NCBI RefSeq assembly: GCF_036378875.1
Contig: NZ_DASUVO010000049.1
Location: 46,022-110,021 of the forward strand
Direction: 5' to 3'
Source: Actinophytocola sp036378875
GTDB taxonomy: Bacteria; Actinomycetota; Actinomycetes; Mycobacteriales; Pseudonocardiaceae
Length of the DNA stretch: 64,000 nucleotides
Shown here: positions 52,799 to 61,043 of the stretch, in pieces
Layout: each line of letters opens with the position of its first letter
How positions within the stretch are numbered: position 1 is the stretch's first letter
Position numbers and translations under genes: made by a program
Notes under the pieces: model-generated
Told to the model about the DNA's origin: nothing
Seen by the model: the letters and a program-made list of their open reading frames with translations, nothing else
Databases searched by the model: none

Positions 52799-54034
52799 AT
52801 GACCGTTTCATTCCTCCTTACCCCGGAGCAAGAACAGCTCAAGGCCGCGGCGCGTGGCTTCGCCCAGGAACAGCTGCGGGATCTCGCCGCGGCGACGCGT
52901 GCGGAGCCCGACCCTCGGACGCGGGCACTGCTACAGCGGCCGACGTTCGAGAAGGCTGTCGCGGCGGGGTTCCTCAAGGGCCTGATCCCGGTGCCGTTCG
53001 GCGGGGCGGCAACCAACGGTGTCGACGCCGCCATCTTCATCGAGGAGTGGGCAGCCGAGAATCCCGACTTCGTCATCTCGATGGCCGGCCCGCTGATCGC
53101 GCTGGCGCCCGTCTACCAGGTGGGTACCCCAGAACAGATCGAGCGCTTCGTACGGCCTTTCCTGACCGACTCCGGCGCACCGCTGGCTGCCATGGCCTTC
53201 AGCGAACCAGAGGGCAGCGCGAACTTCGACACCGAGGGACCCGGCCAGGGAATACGCACCACCGCGGTCCTCGACGGCGACGCGTGGGTCATCAACGGTC
53301 GCAAAGCCTGGGCATCACACCTGTGCGGCTGGGACGGCGACGGCCCGGACGTCATGACCGTCGTCTGCCGAACCGCGGGGGGCATCTCGCTCATCGTCGC
53401 CGAACGAGAACACCTGGCCGGCAACATCGACGTCGAGGAGTACTACGACCTGCCCGGGCTCAAAGGCTGCCTGACCACCCGAGTCCGACTCACCGACGTG
53501 CGCGTTCCGCGCGGCAACCTGCTCGGCGCGGAAGGCCAGGGGGCGGACCTCACGCGTGACGCGTTCCTCCCCAGCGGCGCGTCGATCGGCATCTTCGCCA
53601 CCGCCGCGATGCGACAAGCCTTCGACATCGCCTACCGCTTCGCGCTCACCGAGAGACGCGGCGGCCCGGTGCCGATCATCGAGTACCAAGCCGTGTCCGA
53701 CATCCTGGCCGACGCCAAAGGAAAGATCGAAGCCGTCCGGTTGCTCGCCTGGCGCGCACTGGACGCCGTGATGTCGATGCATCCCAGCGGACCGGAACTC
53801 GCCATGCACGCCAAGGTCTTCGGCGCCGAGACCGGCGTCGAGGTCATCAACGAGCTCATCAAGCTCATCGGCGTGACCGCCTACGACGAGAAGTTCCCGA
53901 TCATCCGCTACCTGATGGACACCCTGGCCTACCCGATCATCGAAGGAAGCAACGTCGGCGTGCGCCGCAGGCAGTTGCAGGCACTGTTCCGCACTCCGGG
54001 CTACGACCCGCTCTCCGCCTCCGGCATGGCCTGA
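52799..54034 (+). CDS. acyl-CoA dehydrogenase family protein
   Basis: 411 residues from the ATG at 52799 with GAGGGG upstream. Domain order is normal: helical N-terminus (LTPEQEQLKAAARGFAQEQL), the MAFSEPEGSANFDTE flavin/substrate loop, WVINGRKAWASHL, and the C-terminal helical domain with RRGGPVPIIEYQAVSDILADAKGKIEAVRLLAWRAL, ending SNVGVRRRQLQALF. It oxidises an acyl-CoA with FAD; the substrate cannot be deduced. The usual catalytic Glu position could not be fixed by eye. A short hairpin CGCTG-ACGC-CAGCG follows the stop at 54036-54049. Confidence 0.88.
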   Translation: MTVSFLLTPEQEQLKAAARGFAQEQLRDLAAATRAEPDPRTRALLQRPTFEKAVAAGFLKGLIPVPFGGAATNGVDAAIFIEEWAAENPDFVISMAGPLIALAPVYQVGTPEQIERFVRPFLTDSGAPLAAMAFSEPEGSANFDTEGPGQGIRTTAVLDGDAWVINGRKAWASHLCGWDGDGPDVMTVVCRTAGGISLIVAEREHLAGNIDVEEYYDLPGLKGCLTTRVRLTDVRVPRGNLLGAEGQGADLTRDAFLPSGASIGIFATAAMRQAFDIAYRFALTERRGGPVPIIEYQAVSDILADAKGKIEAVRLLAWRALDAVMSMHPSGPELAMHAKVFGAETGVEVINELIKLIGVTAYDEKFPIIRYLMDTLAYPIIEGSNVGVRRRQLQALFRTPGYDPLSASGMA

Positions 54035-54035
54035 A

Positions 54036-54049
54036 CGCTGACGCCAGCG
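54036..54049 (+). terminator. short hairpin between convergent genes
   Basis: CGCTG-ACGC-CAGCG forms a 5-bp GC stem with a 4-base loop, two bases after the acyl-CoA dehydrogenase stop and before the convergent ATPase gene's stop. There is no U-tract, so it is at most a weak terminator. Confidence 0.3.
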
Positions 54050-54072
54050 GTGTGACGGGACGTTGGGCACGA

Positions 54073-54621
54073 TCACCGTCGCAGCTGGTCGATGGTCTGC
54101 TGGATCACCGCGACGCGGTCGGCCAGCGGACCGGCAGGCACGTCGACGAGCCGGAAGCCGAGATCGCGGTAGGCCTGTTCGTGGAACCGTTCGAAGACCA
54201 GTGACTCCTCGAAGCTGATTCGTCTGGCCGTGGTGGCTTCGACGAAGCCCTGGTTGCGGATGAAGAAGACCGTTGTCTCGTACACGCCCTCCTCCACCAC
54301 TCGATCGACCTCACGGACGAGCGCACGGGACGCCGGCAAGCCCAGGTAGCGGCTCAGCGCCAGCGTGCATACCGGTGAGCGATCGAAGAAGACGGTGGAA
54401 CTCTCCGCTGTTCGAACAGACCGTTGTCTCCGCCGTTGCAGGCTGACGATCTCGTCGATGAAGGCAGGATCGTGTCGCGGTTGCCCGTGACCAAGAGCAT
54501 GAGCGAGGGCGATGACGTCGGTAGCCGCTTCTTCCACCACGACATGACCTTTGATCTCCAACAGGCGGAGAACGGCCGTCTTCCCGGCCCCTGGAGCACC
54601 GGTAAGGACATACCGCGTCAT
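54073..54621 (-). CDS. small P-loop ATPase (AAA_28-like)
   Basis: 182 residues from the ATG at 54621, with GGGTGG five bases upstream. Walker A is GAPGAGKT (residues about 8-15), followed by EEAATDVIA, FFDRSPVCTLAL as Walker B-like strand, and VFFIRNQGFVEATTARRISFEESLVFERFHEQAY, the pattern of AAA_28 ATP/GTP-binding proteins. These are nucleotide-binding or kinase-like proteins of unclear substrate. Its gene follows the SanA-like gene in the same direction after 70 bases, so they may be co-transcribed. Confidence 0.82.
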   Translation of the reverse strand: MTRYVLTGAPGAGKTAVLRLLEIKGHVVVEEAATDVIALAHALGHGQPRHDPAFIDEIVSLQRRRQRSVRTAESSTVFFDRSPVCTLALSRYLGLPASRALVREVDRVVEEGVYETTVFFIRNQGFVEATTARRISFEESLVFERFHEQAYRDLGFRLVDVPAGPLADRVAVIQQTIDQLRR

Positions 54622-54691
54622 GACGACCACCCTTTTATGGACCAGCAGCACCAGGCTGTCCTGGCGCGACGGACTGAAGTGGGGTGTCGGT

Positions 54692-55360
54692 CTACGGCCT
54701 GCGCAGCGCCTCGTCGACGCCGGTCTCGTACCTGCCGAGGAATGTGGGACTGGCGCCGACGACCACGTCGACCGTCGCCTTGATCGCCGCGGGCACTTCC
54801 CGCACCTGATAGCGGGTGTCGTCGTCCGGGGCGGGCGAGCCGATGCCGACGGCGTCGATGCCGGCCTCTCGGCACAGGAACACCGCGCGCCGCACGTGGA
54901 ACTCCTGCGTGACGACCAGCGCTGCGCGCACGCCGAAGATCTCGTGCGCCCGCACGCAGGAGTCGTAGGTGTCGAACCCGGCGTGGTCAGCGACCACCTT
55001 GCCGGCTGGCACGCCATGATCGACCAGCCACGAGGTCATCGCGGCGACCTCGTCGTAGCCGACCTGACCATGATCACCCGAGACCAGGATGGCGCGGACC
55101 TTGCCATCTTCGAACAGCCGCAGCGTGTCTTCCAGCCGAACCCTCAAGTAGGGCTTGGGTGAGCCGTTCGCGTGGAGTCCGGCGCCCAGGACGATAGCCA
55201 CCGGAGCGGTTGGCGCGTCAGCTACCGTGTGGATCTTCCCCATGGTCGCGAACCGGATCCACAAGTACGGGCCGGCACCGACCAGCAGGGCCAACCCGAG
55301 CAGCACGCCCAAGCCGATCTTCACCCACCGTCTGCCGAAGAGCTGGCGAACGCGTGTCAC
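54692..55360 (-). CDS. SanA/YdcF-type DUF218 membrane protein
   Basis: 222 residues from the GTG at 55360 with GGAGGAG six bases upstream. One N-terminal membrane segment (LGVLLGLALLVGAGPYLW) precedes the DUF218 domain: AIVLGAGLHANGSPKPYLRVRLEDTLRLFEDGK, ILVSGDHGQVGYDEVAAM, DHAGFDTYDSCVRAHEIFGV, VTQEFHVRRAVFLCR. SanA homologues affect cell-envelope barrier function; the active chemistry is unknown. It has the normal length. Confidence 0.9.
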   Translation of the reverse strand: MTRVRQLFGRRWVKIGLGVLLGLALLVGAGPYLWIRFATMGKIHTVADAPTAPVAIVLGAGLHANGSPKPYLRVRLEDTLRLFEDGKVRAILVSGDHGQVGYDEVAAMTSWLVDHGVPAGKVVADHAGFDTYDSCVRAHEIFGVRAALVVTQEFHVRRAVFLCREAGIDAVGIGSPAPDDDTRYQVREVPAAIKATVDVVVGASPTFLGRYETGVDEALRRP

Positions 55361-55482
55361 CGGTTCTCCTCCTCGCCGGTCGTTCGTCGATGACAGTACG
55401 ACGCCCAGAACCAGGCGACCGTTGCAGGAGAGGACGCGGAACAATCCGCTGGGGTTGCCCAAGCGAGTAGATCGCGGCCGGC

Positions 55483-55941
55483 ATGGCCGTGTTCACACAG
55501 ATCACCGCCGGTTCGTCGTACGTGCTGCTGCTGTCGGCGCTGTTCGTGCTCGGCATGGGGATGGGCATGACGATGACGCCGATCATGTCCGCCGCCCTGG
55601 CCACGCTGCGGGACCACCAGATCGCCCGCGGTTCCACGTTGATGAACATCATCCAGCAGGCGGCCGGTTCGATCGGCACAGCGGTCATGCCGGTCGTCCT
55701 CGCCAACCAGGTGCTGGCGAACCAGAACGCGACGATCTACGGCGGGGTCATCCAGGATGCGATACCGGCGGACCAGGTTCCGCCGCAGGTCTTGGACGCG
55801 GGCCGCTCCGCCTACGCCGACGCGTTCGGCCACACCTACATCGTCAGCCTGGTGCTCGTCGTGCTGTGCCTGGTGCCGACGTCCTTCCTGCCCAGAAAGC
55901 CGATCGTCAGCGACGCCCCGATGGTGGCCACTAGTCACTGA
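55483..55941 (+). pseudogene. MFS (DHA2-type) transporter C-terminal fragment
   Basis: 152 residues matching only the last four helices of a drug:proton antiporter: MAVFTQITAGSSYVLLLSALFVLGMGMGMTMTPIMSAALATL, LMNIIQQAAGSIGTAV, AFGHTYIVSLVLVVLCLVPTSFLP. A stop (TAG) lies three codons before in the same frame and the upstream 350 residues are missing. The breakpoint falls in the upstream region of the SanA-like gene. It is a remnant, not a functional pump. Confidence 0.82.
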
Positions 55942-55972
55942 AATCCGCCACTCTCAGCGATTCCTCAGCGCC

Positions 55973-55996
55973 ACATAGGTTACGGTGACATAGGTT
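55973..55996 (+). repeat. direct repeat ACATAGGTT ahead of DedA
   Basis: ACATAGGTT occurs at 55973-55981 and again at 55988-55996, period 15. The first copy with its surroundings (TAGGTTACGGTGAC) matches TAGGTTTCTGTGAC at the start of the decayed DedA copy (57247-57260) at 12 of 14 positions. This may be a regulator site inherited by both copies. Confidence 0.45.
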
Positions 55997-56031
55997 CTCG
56001 TAATCGTCCCGTGATGCCCTGGAGGAAGCGG

Positions 56032-56700
56032 ATGGAGCTCCATGTCGCCCAGGCCGCCGATGTACCAACAGGCGGCTTGGCCGGCTGGGTCGTGGACCTG
56101 GTCGACACGCTGGGCGGACCCGGGCTGGCGTTGATGTCCGGTGTGGACAGCATGGTCTCGGTCGTGCCAGCCGACGTGGTGATGCCGCTGGTCGGGTTCT
56201 CCGCCACACAAGGCGCCATCAACCTCGGCGTCGCCATCGCCTGGACCACGGCTGGATCGGTGGTGGGTGCGCTCGTCCTCTACACCCTCGGGGTGCTGCT
56301 CGGCCGTGAGCGTGCCCGGGCACTGCTGACCAGGATCCCGGGGGTCAGGCCGAAACACCTCGATCATGCCGAGGCATGGTTTGGCCGGCACGGCACCAAA
56401 GCGGTGCTGTTCGGCCGGTTGTTGCCCGGTGTCCGTGCGCTGATCTCGCTACCGGCGGGGATCGAACGGATGCCGCTGCCGAAGTTCGTGGTGCTCACCG
56501 CGATCGGCAGCATGATGTGGAACTCCACATTGCTCGTCGCCGGCTACCTGCTTGGCGCGAACTGGCACCTGATGGCCGACATCGTCGGCATCCTCATCTA
56601 CGTCCTCATCGGTGCCGCGGCCCTGGCCGTCGGCTACCTCGTCGTCCGGCGCAGGCGCGCGAAACGCGCCACATCGCCACTCGCGGAACAGAAGCCTTAG
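56032..56700 (+). CDS. DedA family membrane protein
   Basis: 222 residues from the ATG at 56032 with GGAGGAAG upstream; an ATG at 56011 would add seven residues. DedA features are clear: MSGVDSMVSVVPADVVMPLVGF, LVLYTLGVLLGRERARALL, AEAWFGRHGTKAVLFGRLLPGVRALISLPAGIERMPLPKFVVLTAIGSMMWNS, and a final membrane helix near residue 190. Family members are proton-linked lipid scramblase/flippase-like proteins of the undecaprenyl or phospholipid type. The gene converges on a PadR regulator, ends overlapping by 4 bases. A decayed second copy lies on the other side of the regulator. Confidence 0.9.
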   Translation: MELHVAQAADVPTGGLAGWVVDLVDTLGGPGLALMSGVDSMVSVVPADVVMPLVGFSATQGAINLGVAIAWTTAGSVVGALVLYTLGVLLGRERARALLTRIPGVRPKHLDHAEAWFGRHGTKAVLFGRLLPGVRALISLPAGIERMPLPKFVVLTAIGSMMWNSTLLVAGYLLGANWHLMADIVGILIYVLIGAAALAVGYLVVRRRRAKRATSPLAEQKP

Positions 56701-57230
56701 CGTTGCTTTCCGCGTGACCGTTTGCCCTTGGCCTGGATCTCGTCGCGGAGGTCGGCTAGCCAGGCCAGTTCGATGTCGAACTTGCCGCAGATGTGGTCGA
56801 GCACCTTCCGCTGCCACGGGTCGGCCTGGGTCGCGGCGATCGTGCCGAGCCGTTCCCGCGAGTGGGACACCGCGCGTTCACGTACGTCGAGCACCTGAAG
56901 TTGTTCCTCGGGGCGCAGCCAGGCGAAGTTGGCCACCCTGGCGAGGAACTCCGAGTCGTTGCGGGCCAGTTCCTCGGGGAGGTCGGCGAGCAGGTCGTGG
57001 AATAGCTCCCTGCCCACGTCGGTGATCGTGTAGACGTGGCGGGGCGGTTTGGCCTCCTGCATCTCCGCACTGCGGGTCACCGCACCGGACTCCACGAACC
57101 GCCGCAGCGCCGGGTACAGCGAGTTGTTCGACAACGCGTGCCCGGTGGACGCCTCGATGTCCTTACGCAACTCGTAACCGTGCGCCGGCCCTTGCGACAG
57201 CTTCGACAACAACATGACCTCGATCCACAT
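56697..57230 (-). CDS. PadR-family transcriptional regulator
   Basis: 177 residues from the ATG at 57230. The N-terminal winged helix is typical: VMLLSKLSQGPAHGYELRKDIEASTGHALSNNSLYPALRRFVESGAVT, then RHVYTITDVGRELFHDLL. The C-terminal part is the helical dimerisation domain of PadR group 1/AphA type. No ribosome site is visible and the start is next to the GTTATGATAAC palindrome, so it may be leaderless and autoregulated. It lies between the intact and the decayed DedA genes and probably controls them. Confidence 0.92.
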   Translation of the reverse strand: MWIEVMLLSKLSQGPAHGYELRKDIEASTGHALSNNSLYPALRRFVESGAVTRSAEMQEAKPPRHVYTITDVGRELFHDLLADLPEELARNDSEFLARVANFAWLRPEEQLQVLDVRERAVSHSRERLGTIAATQADPWQRKVLDHICGKFDIELAWLADLRDEIQAKGKRSRGKQR

Positions 57231-57250
57231 ATCGGTTATGATAACTTAGG
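57229..57250. promoter_or_regulatory. palindromic operator for the PadR regulator
   Basis: TATCGGTTATGATAACTTAGG contains the perfect dyad GTTAT-G-ATAAC (57235-57245) and a wider TATC...GATA symmetry. It sits between the start codons of PadR (57230, -) and of the decayed DedA copy (57257, +). Position and symmetry fit PadR autoregulation. Confidence 0.5.
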
Positions 57251-57256
57251 TTTCTG

Positions 57257-57656
57257 TGACCCTCGACCTCGCACAGGCCGCTGAGGAGCCGGCCGGTGGG
57301 CTGGCCGGCTGGTCGGTCGACCTGATCGACGTGCTCGGCGGTCACCGCGGGATCCGTGGTGGGTTCACTTGTCCTGTACCTGCTCGGGATGGCGCTGGGG
57401 CGTGACCGCGCACGGGCGTTGCTGATCAGGATCCCGGGTGTCAAAGGAAAGAGCGTCGACCGCGCCGAGGCGTGGTTCGGCCGGCATGGGGCCAAAGCGG
57501 TCCTGTTCGGGCGGATGCTGCCGGGATTCCGCACGATCATCTCCCTGGGTGGAGCGGATGTCGCTGATGAAGTTCGTGGTACTCACCGCGATCGGCAGTC
57601 TGATGCGGAACTCCACGTTGCTGGTCGCCGGTTACTTGCTCGGCCTCATTGGCTAA
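57257..57656 (+). pseudogene. decayed second DedA copy
   Basis: The GTG at 57257 opens VTLDLAQAAEEPAGGLAGWSVDLIDVLGG, matching the intact DedA N-terminus. About 45 residues are then lost, and in another frame TAGSVVGSLVLYLLGMALGRDRARALLIRIPG to AEAWFGRHGAKAVLFGRMLPGFRTIISL continues. A small deletion after ISL shifts the frame again to ERMSLMKFVVLTAIGSLMRNSTLLVAGYLLGLIG before a stop at 57654-57656. Two lesions make it non-functional. It is a divergent neighbour of PadR, so the ancestral arrangement was probably PadR flanked by two DedA genes. Confidence 0.88.
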
Positions 57657-57721
57657 GTCAACCAGCGTTTACACGTTGCCGAGAACGCTCTAAGCTGCTG
57701 GTCAACCCCGGAAGGACCGTG

Positions 57722-58357
57722 ATGACCGCAAGCCCTCCGCCAACCAGCACCCAGGTCCCGAGCCCGACTCGACGCCGGGACTCGGCCAGGACACGCCAGC
57801 GACTCCTCGACGCCGCCCGGCGCCACTTCGCCCGGAACGGCTACGCGGGCACGCCAGTTAGGGAGATCGCCGACGAGGCGGGAGTCAACGTGTCCCTGGT
57901 CAACCGGTACTTCGGCTCCAAGGAGGGCTTGTTCGCCGCTTGCCTGACCGAGGCCATCGACGGGTTGCGACACACCACCGCCGACGCACCGCCGGACATG
58001 CTGCCGAGCATCATCGCCAGCGAGGTCGCCGACCCGGGTCACTACGAGCACCTTCTACTCCTGGTGCGTTCCTCAGGTGACGAACGCGCCGACCAGATCC
58101 GGATCGAGGTCCTCCGCAACTACGGCGAGGCACTGGCAGCACGCGCCGGCTGGCAACCGGACGTCCCCGACGGCGAGGACCTACTGCTGCGCGCCCAACT
58201 CGTCCTGAGCACCGCCATCGGCATGGTGCTCCTGCGCTCCGCGGGCTTGCACCCCCTCGCCTCGACCTCGGAACAGAGCCTCGTCGCCCCGCTCCGAGAC
58301 CTGGTGAACGCGGTGCTACCCCCTGAACAGAAAGGCGAACGACCGAACGGAGTGTAA
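57722..58357 (+). CDS. TetR-family regulator of the P450 operon
   Basis: 211 residues from the ATG at 57722, with GGAAGGA upstream. The helix-turn-helix is ARTRQRLLDAARRHFARNGYAGTPVREIADEAGVNVSLVNRYFGSKEGLF (residues about 20-70), and the rest is the helical ligand domain. The gene is followed by the 19-bp inverted repeat and the ferredoxin/P450 operon in the same direction, and a GTTTACA half-site like those in the repeat lies about 50 bases before its own start (57667-57673). It is most likely the local repressor; the ligand would be the P450 substrate or product. Confidence 0.9.
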   Translation: MTASPPPTSTQVPSPTRRRDSARTRQRLLDAARRHFARNGYAGTPVREIADEAGVNVSLVNRYFGSKEGLFAACLTEAIDGLRHTTADAPPDMLPSIIASEVADPGHYEHLLLLVRSSGDERADQIRIEVLRNYGEALAARAGWQPDVPDGEDLLLRAQLVLSTAIGMVLLRSAGLHPLASTSEQSLVAPLRDLVNAVLPPEQKGERPNGV

Positions 58358-58376
58358 CCACGCACACCCTCTCCGC

Positions 58377-58443
58377 ATGTAAACAGTCTTTGACAACCGG
58401 GACAACTCTCTCTACCCTCGGCTATGTCAATGACTGTTTACAT
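58377..58443 (+). promoter_or_regulatory. P450 operon promoter bracketed by a TetR operator
   Basis: ATGTAAACAGTCTTTGACA (58377-58395) and TGTCAATGACTGTTTACAT (58425-58443) are inverted repeats matching at 18 of 19 positions, 29 bases apart. The left arm ends in a perfect -35 box TTGACA (58390-58395), and after 17 bases comes TACCCT (58413-58418) as -10. The right arm covers the expected transcription start. A TetR dimer on each arm, or a loop, would block RNA polymerase. Confidence 0.75.
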
Positions 58444-58458
58444 TGTTCGGGAGTCGGG

Positions 58459-58656
58459 ATGAAAGTGACGGTCAACGCCGACAAGTGCGTCGCCGCGGGG
58501 CAGTGCGTGCTGCTCGCGCCGGAGGTCTTCGACCAGCGCGAAGAGGACGGCATCGTGGTGCTGCTGGACGACGCGCCACCGTCGGAGCTGCACGCCACGG
58601 CGCGGGAGTCCGCCATGGTCTGCCCCGCTTCCGCCATCGACACGGTGGAGGAATGA
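58459..58656 (+). CDS. 3Fe-4S-type ferredoxin, P450 partner
   Basis: 65 residues from the ATG at 58459. Cluster ligands are C10 and C16 (KCVAAGQCVLLAP) and the late Cys in MVCPASAI, so the second Cys of a 4Fe-4S site is missing and a 3Fe-4S cluster is expected. Such small ferredoxins carry electrons from a reductase to bacterial P450s. The stop overlaps the first P450 start (ATGA), and a ferredoxin reductase closes the operon, completing the chain. Confidence 0.92.
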   Translation: MKVTVNADKCVAAGQCVLLAPEVFDQREEDGIVVLLDDAPPSELHATARESAMVCPASAIDTVEE

Positions 58657-59849
58657 CCGCGATGAGCACCGAAACGACCGATCTGCCCCCGTTCCCAGGG
58701 GCGCACAACGCCCGCTGCCCCTTCGATCCGCCCACGGAGTACACGGACTGGCGGAAGTCGGCCGGGTTGCGGCGGGCGGTGTGGAAGGACATTCCAGTCT
58801 GGGTGGTCAGCCGCCACGAGGACATCAGGACCGCGCTGGCCGACCCGCGGATCAGCGCCGACATGGGTGAGCTGCAGTCGTTCGTCGGGTTCGACAACCC
58901 GCCGCCGATGTTCCCGCGCATGGACGACCCCGAGCACGCCCGGCTTCGCCGCATGCTCACCAAGGACTTCACCGTCAAGCGGATCAACGCCATGCGCCCA
59001 GAAATCCAGAAGATGGCGCACGAGTTCATCGACCAGATGATCAGCAAGGGCCAGCCCGCGGACCTCGTGCGTGACTACGCACTGCCCATCCCCTCGCTGG
59101 TGATCTCGCTGATGCTCGGCGTGCCGTATGCCGACCACGAGTTCTTCCAGCAGCACAGCACGACCATGTCCACCACCAACGCCACCAAGGAAGAGAGGGG
59201 CAAGGCCACCCTCGCCCAGTTCGGCTACCTGCAGGAGTTGGTGGCACGCAAGGAAACCGAACCCGGCGACGACCTGATCAGCCGTGTCCTCCGCGAGCAT
59301 GTCGAGACTGGTGAACTCGACCGGATGACCCTGGTGATCAACGGCATCCTGCTGCTGTTCGCCGGACACGAGACCACCGCCAACTCGATCGCGCTGGGCA
59401 CTCTCGCCCTGCTCCGCAACCCTGACCAGGCCGCCCGGATCCGCGAGACCGACGATCCCGCCGCCGCCGTCGAAGAACTGTTGCGGTACCTGACGATCGT
59501 GCACGCGCTGGTCGCCCGCGTCGCCAAGGAGGATGTCGAGATCGCCGGGCAACGCATCCGCGCCGGCGAGGTCCTGCTGATGAACCTGCCCGCTGGTAAC
59601 CGTGACAAAGCGTTCGTCAGCGACCCCGACACCCTGGACCTCGACCGCAACGCCCGGGGACACGTCGCGTTCGGCTACGGCATCCACCAGTGCCTCGGCC
59701 AAACCCTGGCCCGCGCGGAAATGGAGATCGCGCTATCCGTGCTGTTGCGTCGGCTTCCCGACCTGCGGCTCGCCGTCCCGTTCGAGGAACTGAACTTCCG
59801 GCACGACATGAACATCTACGGCGTCCATGAGCTCCCGGTCGCGTGGTGA
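58653..59849 (+). CDS. cytochrome P450, first copy
   Basis: 398 residues from the ATG at 58653, overlapping the ferredoxin stop; an ATG at 58662 is an alternative. P450 hallmarks: oxygen-binding I helix LLLFAGHETTANSIAL, K-helix EELLRY, and heme loop FGYGIHQCLGQ. PEHARLRRMLTKDFT and ISLMLGVPY fit the bacterial CYP105-like group. It lacks a membrane anchor, as is usual in actinomycetes. Substrate is unknown; no biosynthetic gene cluster is visible beside it. Confidence 0.94.
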   Translation: MTAMSTETTDLPPFPGAHNARCPFDPPTEYTDWRKSAGLRRAVWKDIPVWVVSRHEDIRTALADPRISADMGELQSFVGFDNPPPMFPRMDDPEHARLRRMLTKDFTVKRINAMRPEIQKMAHEFIDQMISKGQPADLVRDYALPIPSLVISLMLGVPYADHEFFQQHSTTMSTTNATKEERGKATLAQFGYLQELVARKETEPGDDLISRVLREHVETGELDRMTLVINGILLLFAGHETTANSIALGTLALLRNPDQAARIRETDDPAAAVEELLRYLTIVHALVARVAKEDVEIAGQRIRAGEVLLMNLPAGNRDKAFVSDPDTLDLDRNARGHVAFGYGIHQCLGQTLARAEMEIALSVLLRRLPDLRLAVPFEELNFRHDMNIYGVHELPVAW

Positions 59850-59852
59850 CTG

Positions 59853-61043
59853 ATGACCGACACGATGAGGTACCCGTTCGGCGCCGACAAGCTGACCGTC
59901 GACCCCAGCTATGCCGCACTACGCGAAGGGCCGCCGTGCCGGGTCCAGCTCCCCTACGGCGAACCGGCCTGGCTGGCGACCCGCTATGAGGATGTGAAGA
60001 TGGTCCTGTCCGACCCTCGTTTCAGCCGGGCCGCCGCCGTGGGCCGGGACGAACCCCGCACCCGACCGCATGCGACCGGCCCCAACACGATCATGAGCTA
60101 CGACCCGCCCGAGCACAGCCGGCTGCGCAGGCTGGTGACCCAGGCGTTCACGGTCCGCCGCGTCGAAGCACTCCGGGCCCGCGCCCAACAGATCGCCGAC
60201 GACCTAGTAGACGCGATGCTCGCCAAAGGACCGCCGGCCGACCTGTTCGCCGACTTCGGGCTGCCGCTGCCCACCATGGTGATCTGCGAACTCCTCGGCG
60301 TCCCGGTGCAGGACCGCGCCAACTTCCGGACCTGGGCCGACGCCTTCCTGGCCACCACCAAGTACACCCCGGAACAAGTCCGGACCTACGTCGGCCAACT
60401 GTCCGGCTACATGGCGAGCCTCATCGCGCAGCGCCGCACCACCCCACGCAACGACCTGCTCACCGCACTGGTCTCCGCCCGCGACAACGACGATCGGCTC
60501 TCCGAGGAGGAACTGCTGATCATGGCGCAGTCACTCCTCATCGCCGGCCACGAAACCACCGCCTCCCAGATCCCCAACCTCGTCTACCAACTACTCACCC
60601 ACCCCGACCAACTCACAACCCTCCGCGCCGACCTGGACCTGATACCGCGTGCGGTGGAAGAACTCCTGCGCTTCACCCCACTCGGCGCCGGAGGCGGCCA
60701 ACCCCGCTACGCACTCGAGGACATCGACCTCGGCGACGTCACCGTCGCCGCCGGCGAACCCGTCATCGTCGCCGTCCACTCGGCCAACCGGGACGAGACC
60801 GTGTTCACCCGCCCCGACGAACTCGACCTGACGCGGCAGGGGGCGTCTCACGTCGCTTTCGGCCACGGCGCCCACCACTGCCTCGGCGCGCCACTGGCCC
60901 GCATGGAACTCCAGGTCACCCTCCACACCCTGCTCACCCGCCTACCCGGCCTGCGACTCACCGCCGAAGACGACATCGTGTGGAAGACCGGCCTGTCCAC
61001 CCGCGGCCCCGAACGGATGCCCATCACCTGGGACCAGCCATGA
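59853..61043 (+). CDS. cytochrome P450, second copy
   Basis: 396 residues, ATG three bases after the first P450 stop. Hallmarks: LLIAGHETTASQIPNLVY, EELLRF, and the heme loop FGHGAHHCLGAPLAR. PPEHSRLRRLVTQAFTVRRVEAL and ICELLGVPV match the same general class, but the two P450s are clearly different in sequence, so they probably act in sequence on one substrate or on two substrates. The reductase start overlaps its stop (ATGA). Confidence 0.94.
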   Translation: MTDTMRYPFGADKLTVDPSYAALREGPPCRVQLPYGEPAWLATRYEDVKMVLSDPRFSRAAAVGRDEPRTRPHATGPNTIMSYDPPEHSRLRRLVTQAFTVRRVEALRARAQQIADDLVDAMLAKGPPADLFADFGLPLPTMVICELLGVPVQDRANFRTWADAFLATTKYTPEQVRTYVGQLSGYMASLIAQRRTTPRNDLLTALVSARDNDDRLSEEELLIMAQSLLIAGHETTASQIPNLVYQLLTHPDQLTTLRADLDLIPRAVEELLRFTPLGAGGGQPRYALEDIDLGDVTVAAGEPVIVAVHSANRDETVFTRPDELDLTRQGASHVAFGHGAHHCLGAPLARMELQVTLHTLLTRLPGLRLTAEDDIVWKTGLSTRGPERMPITWDQP

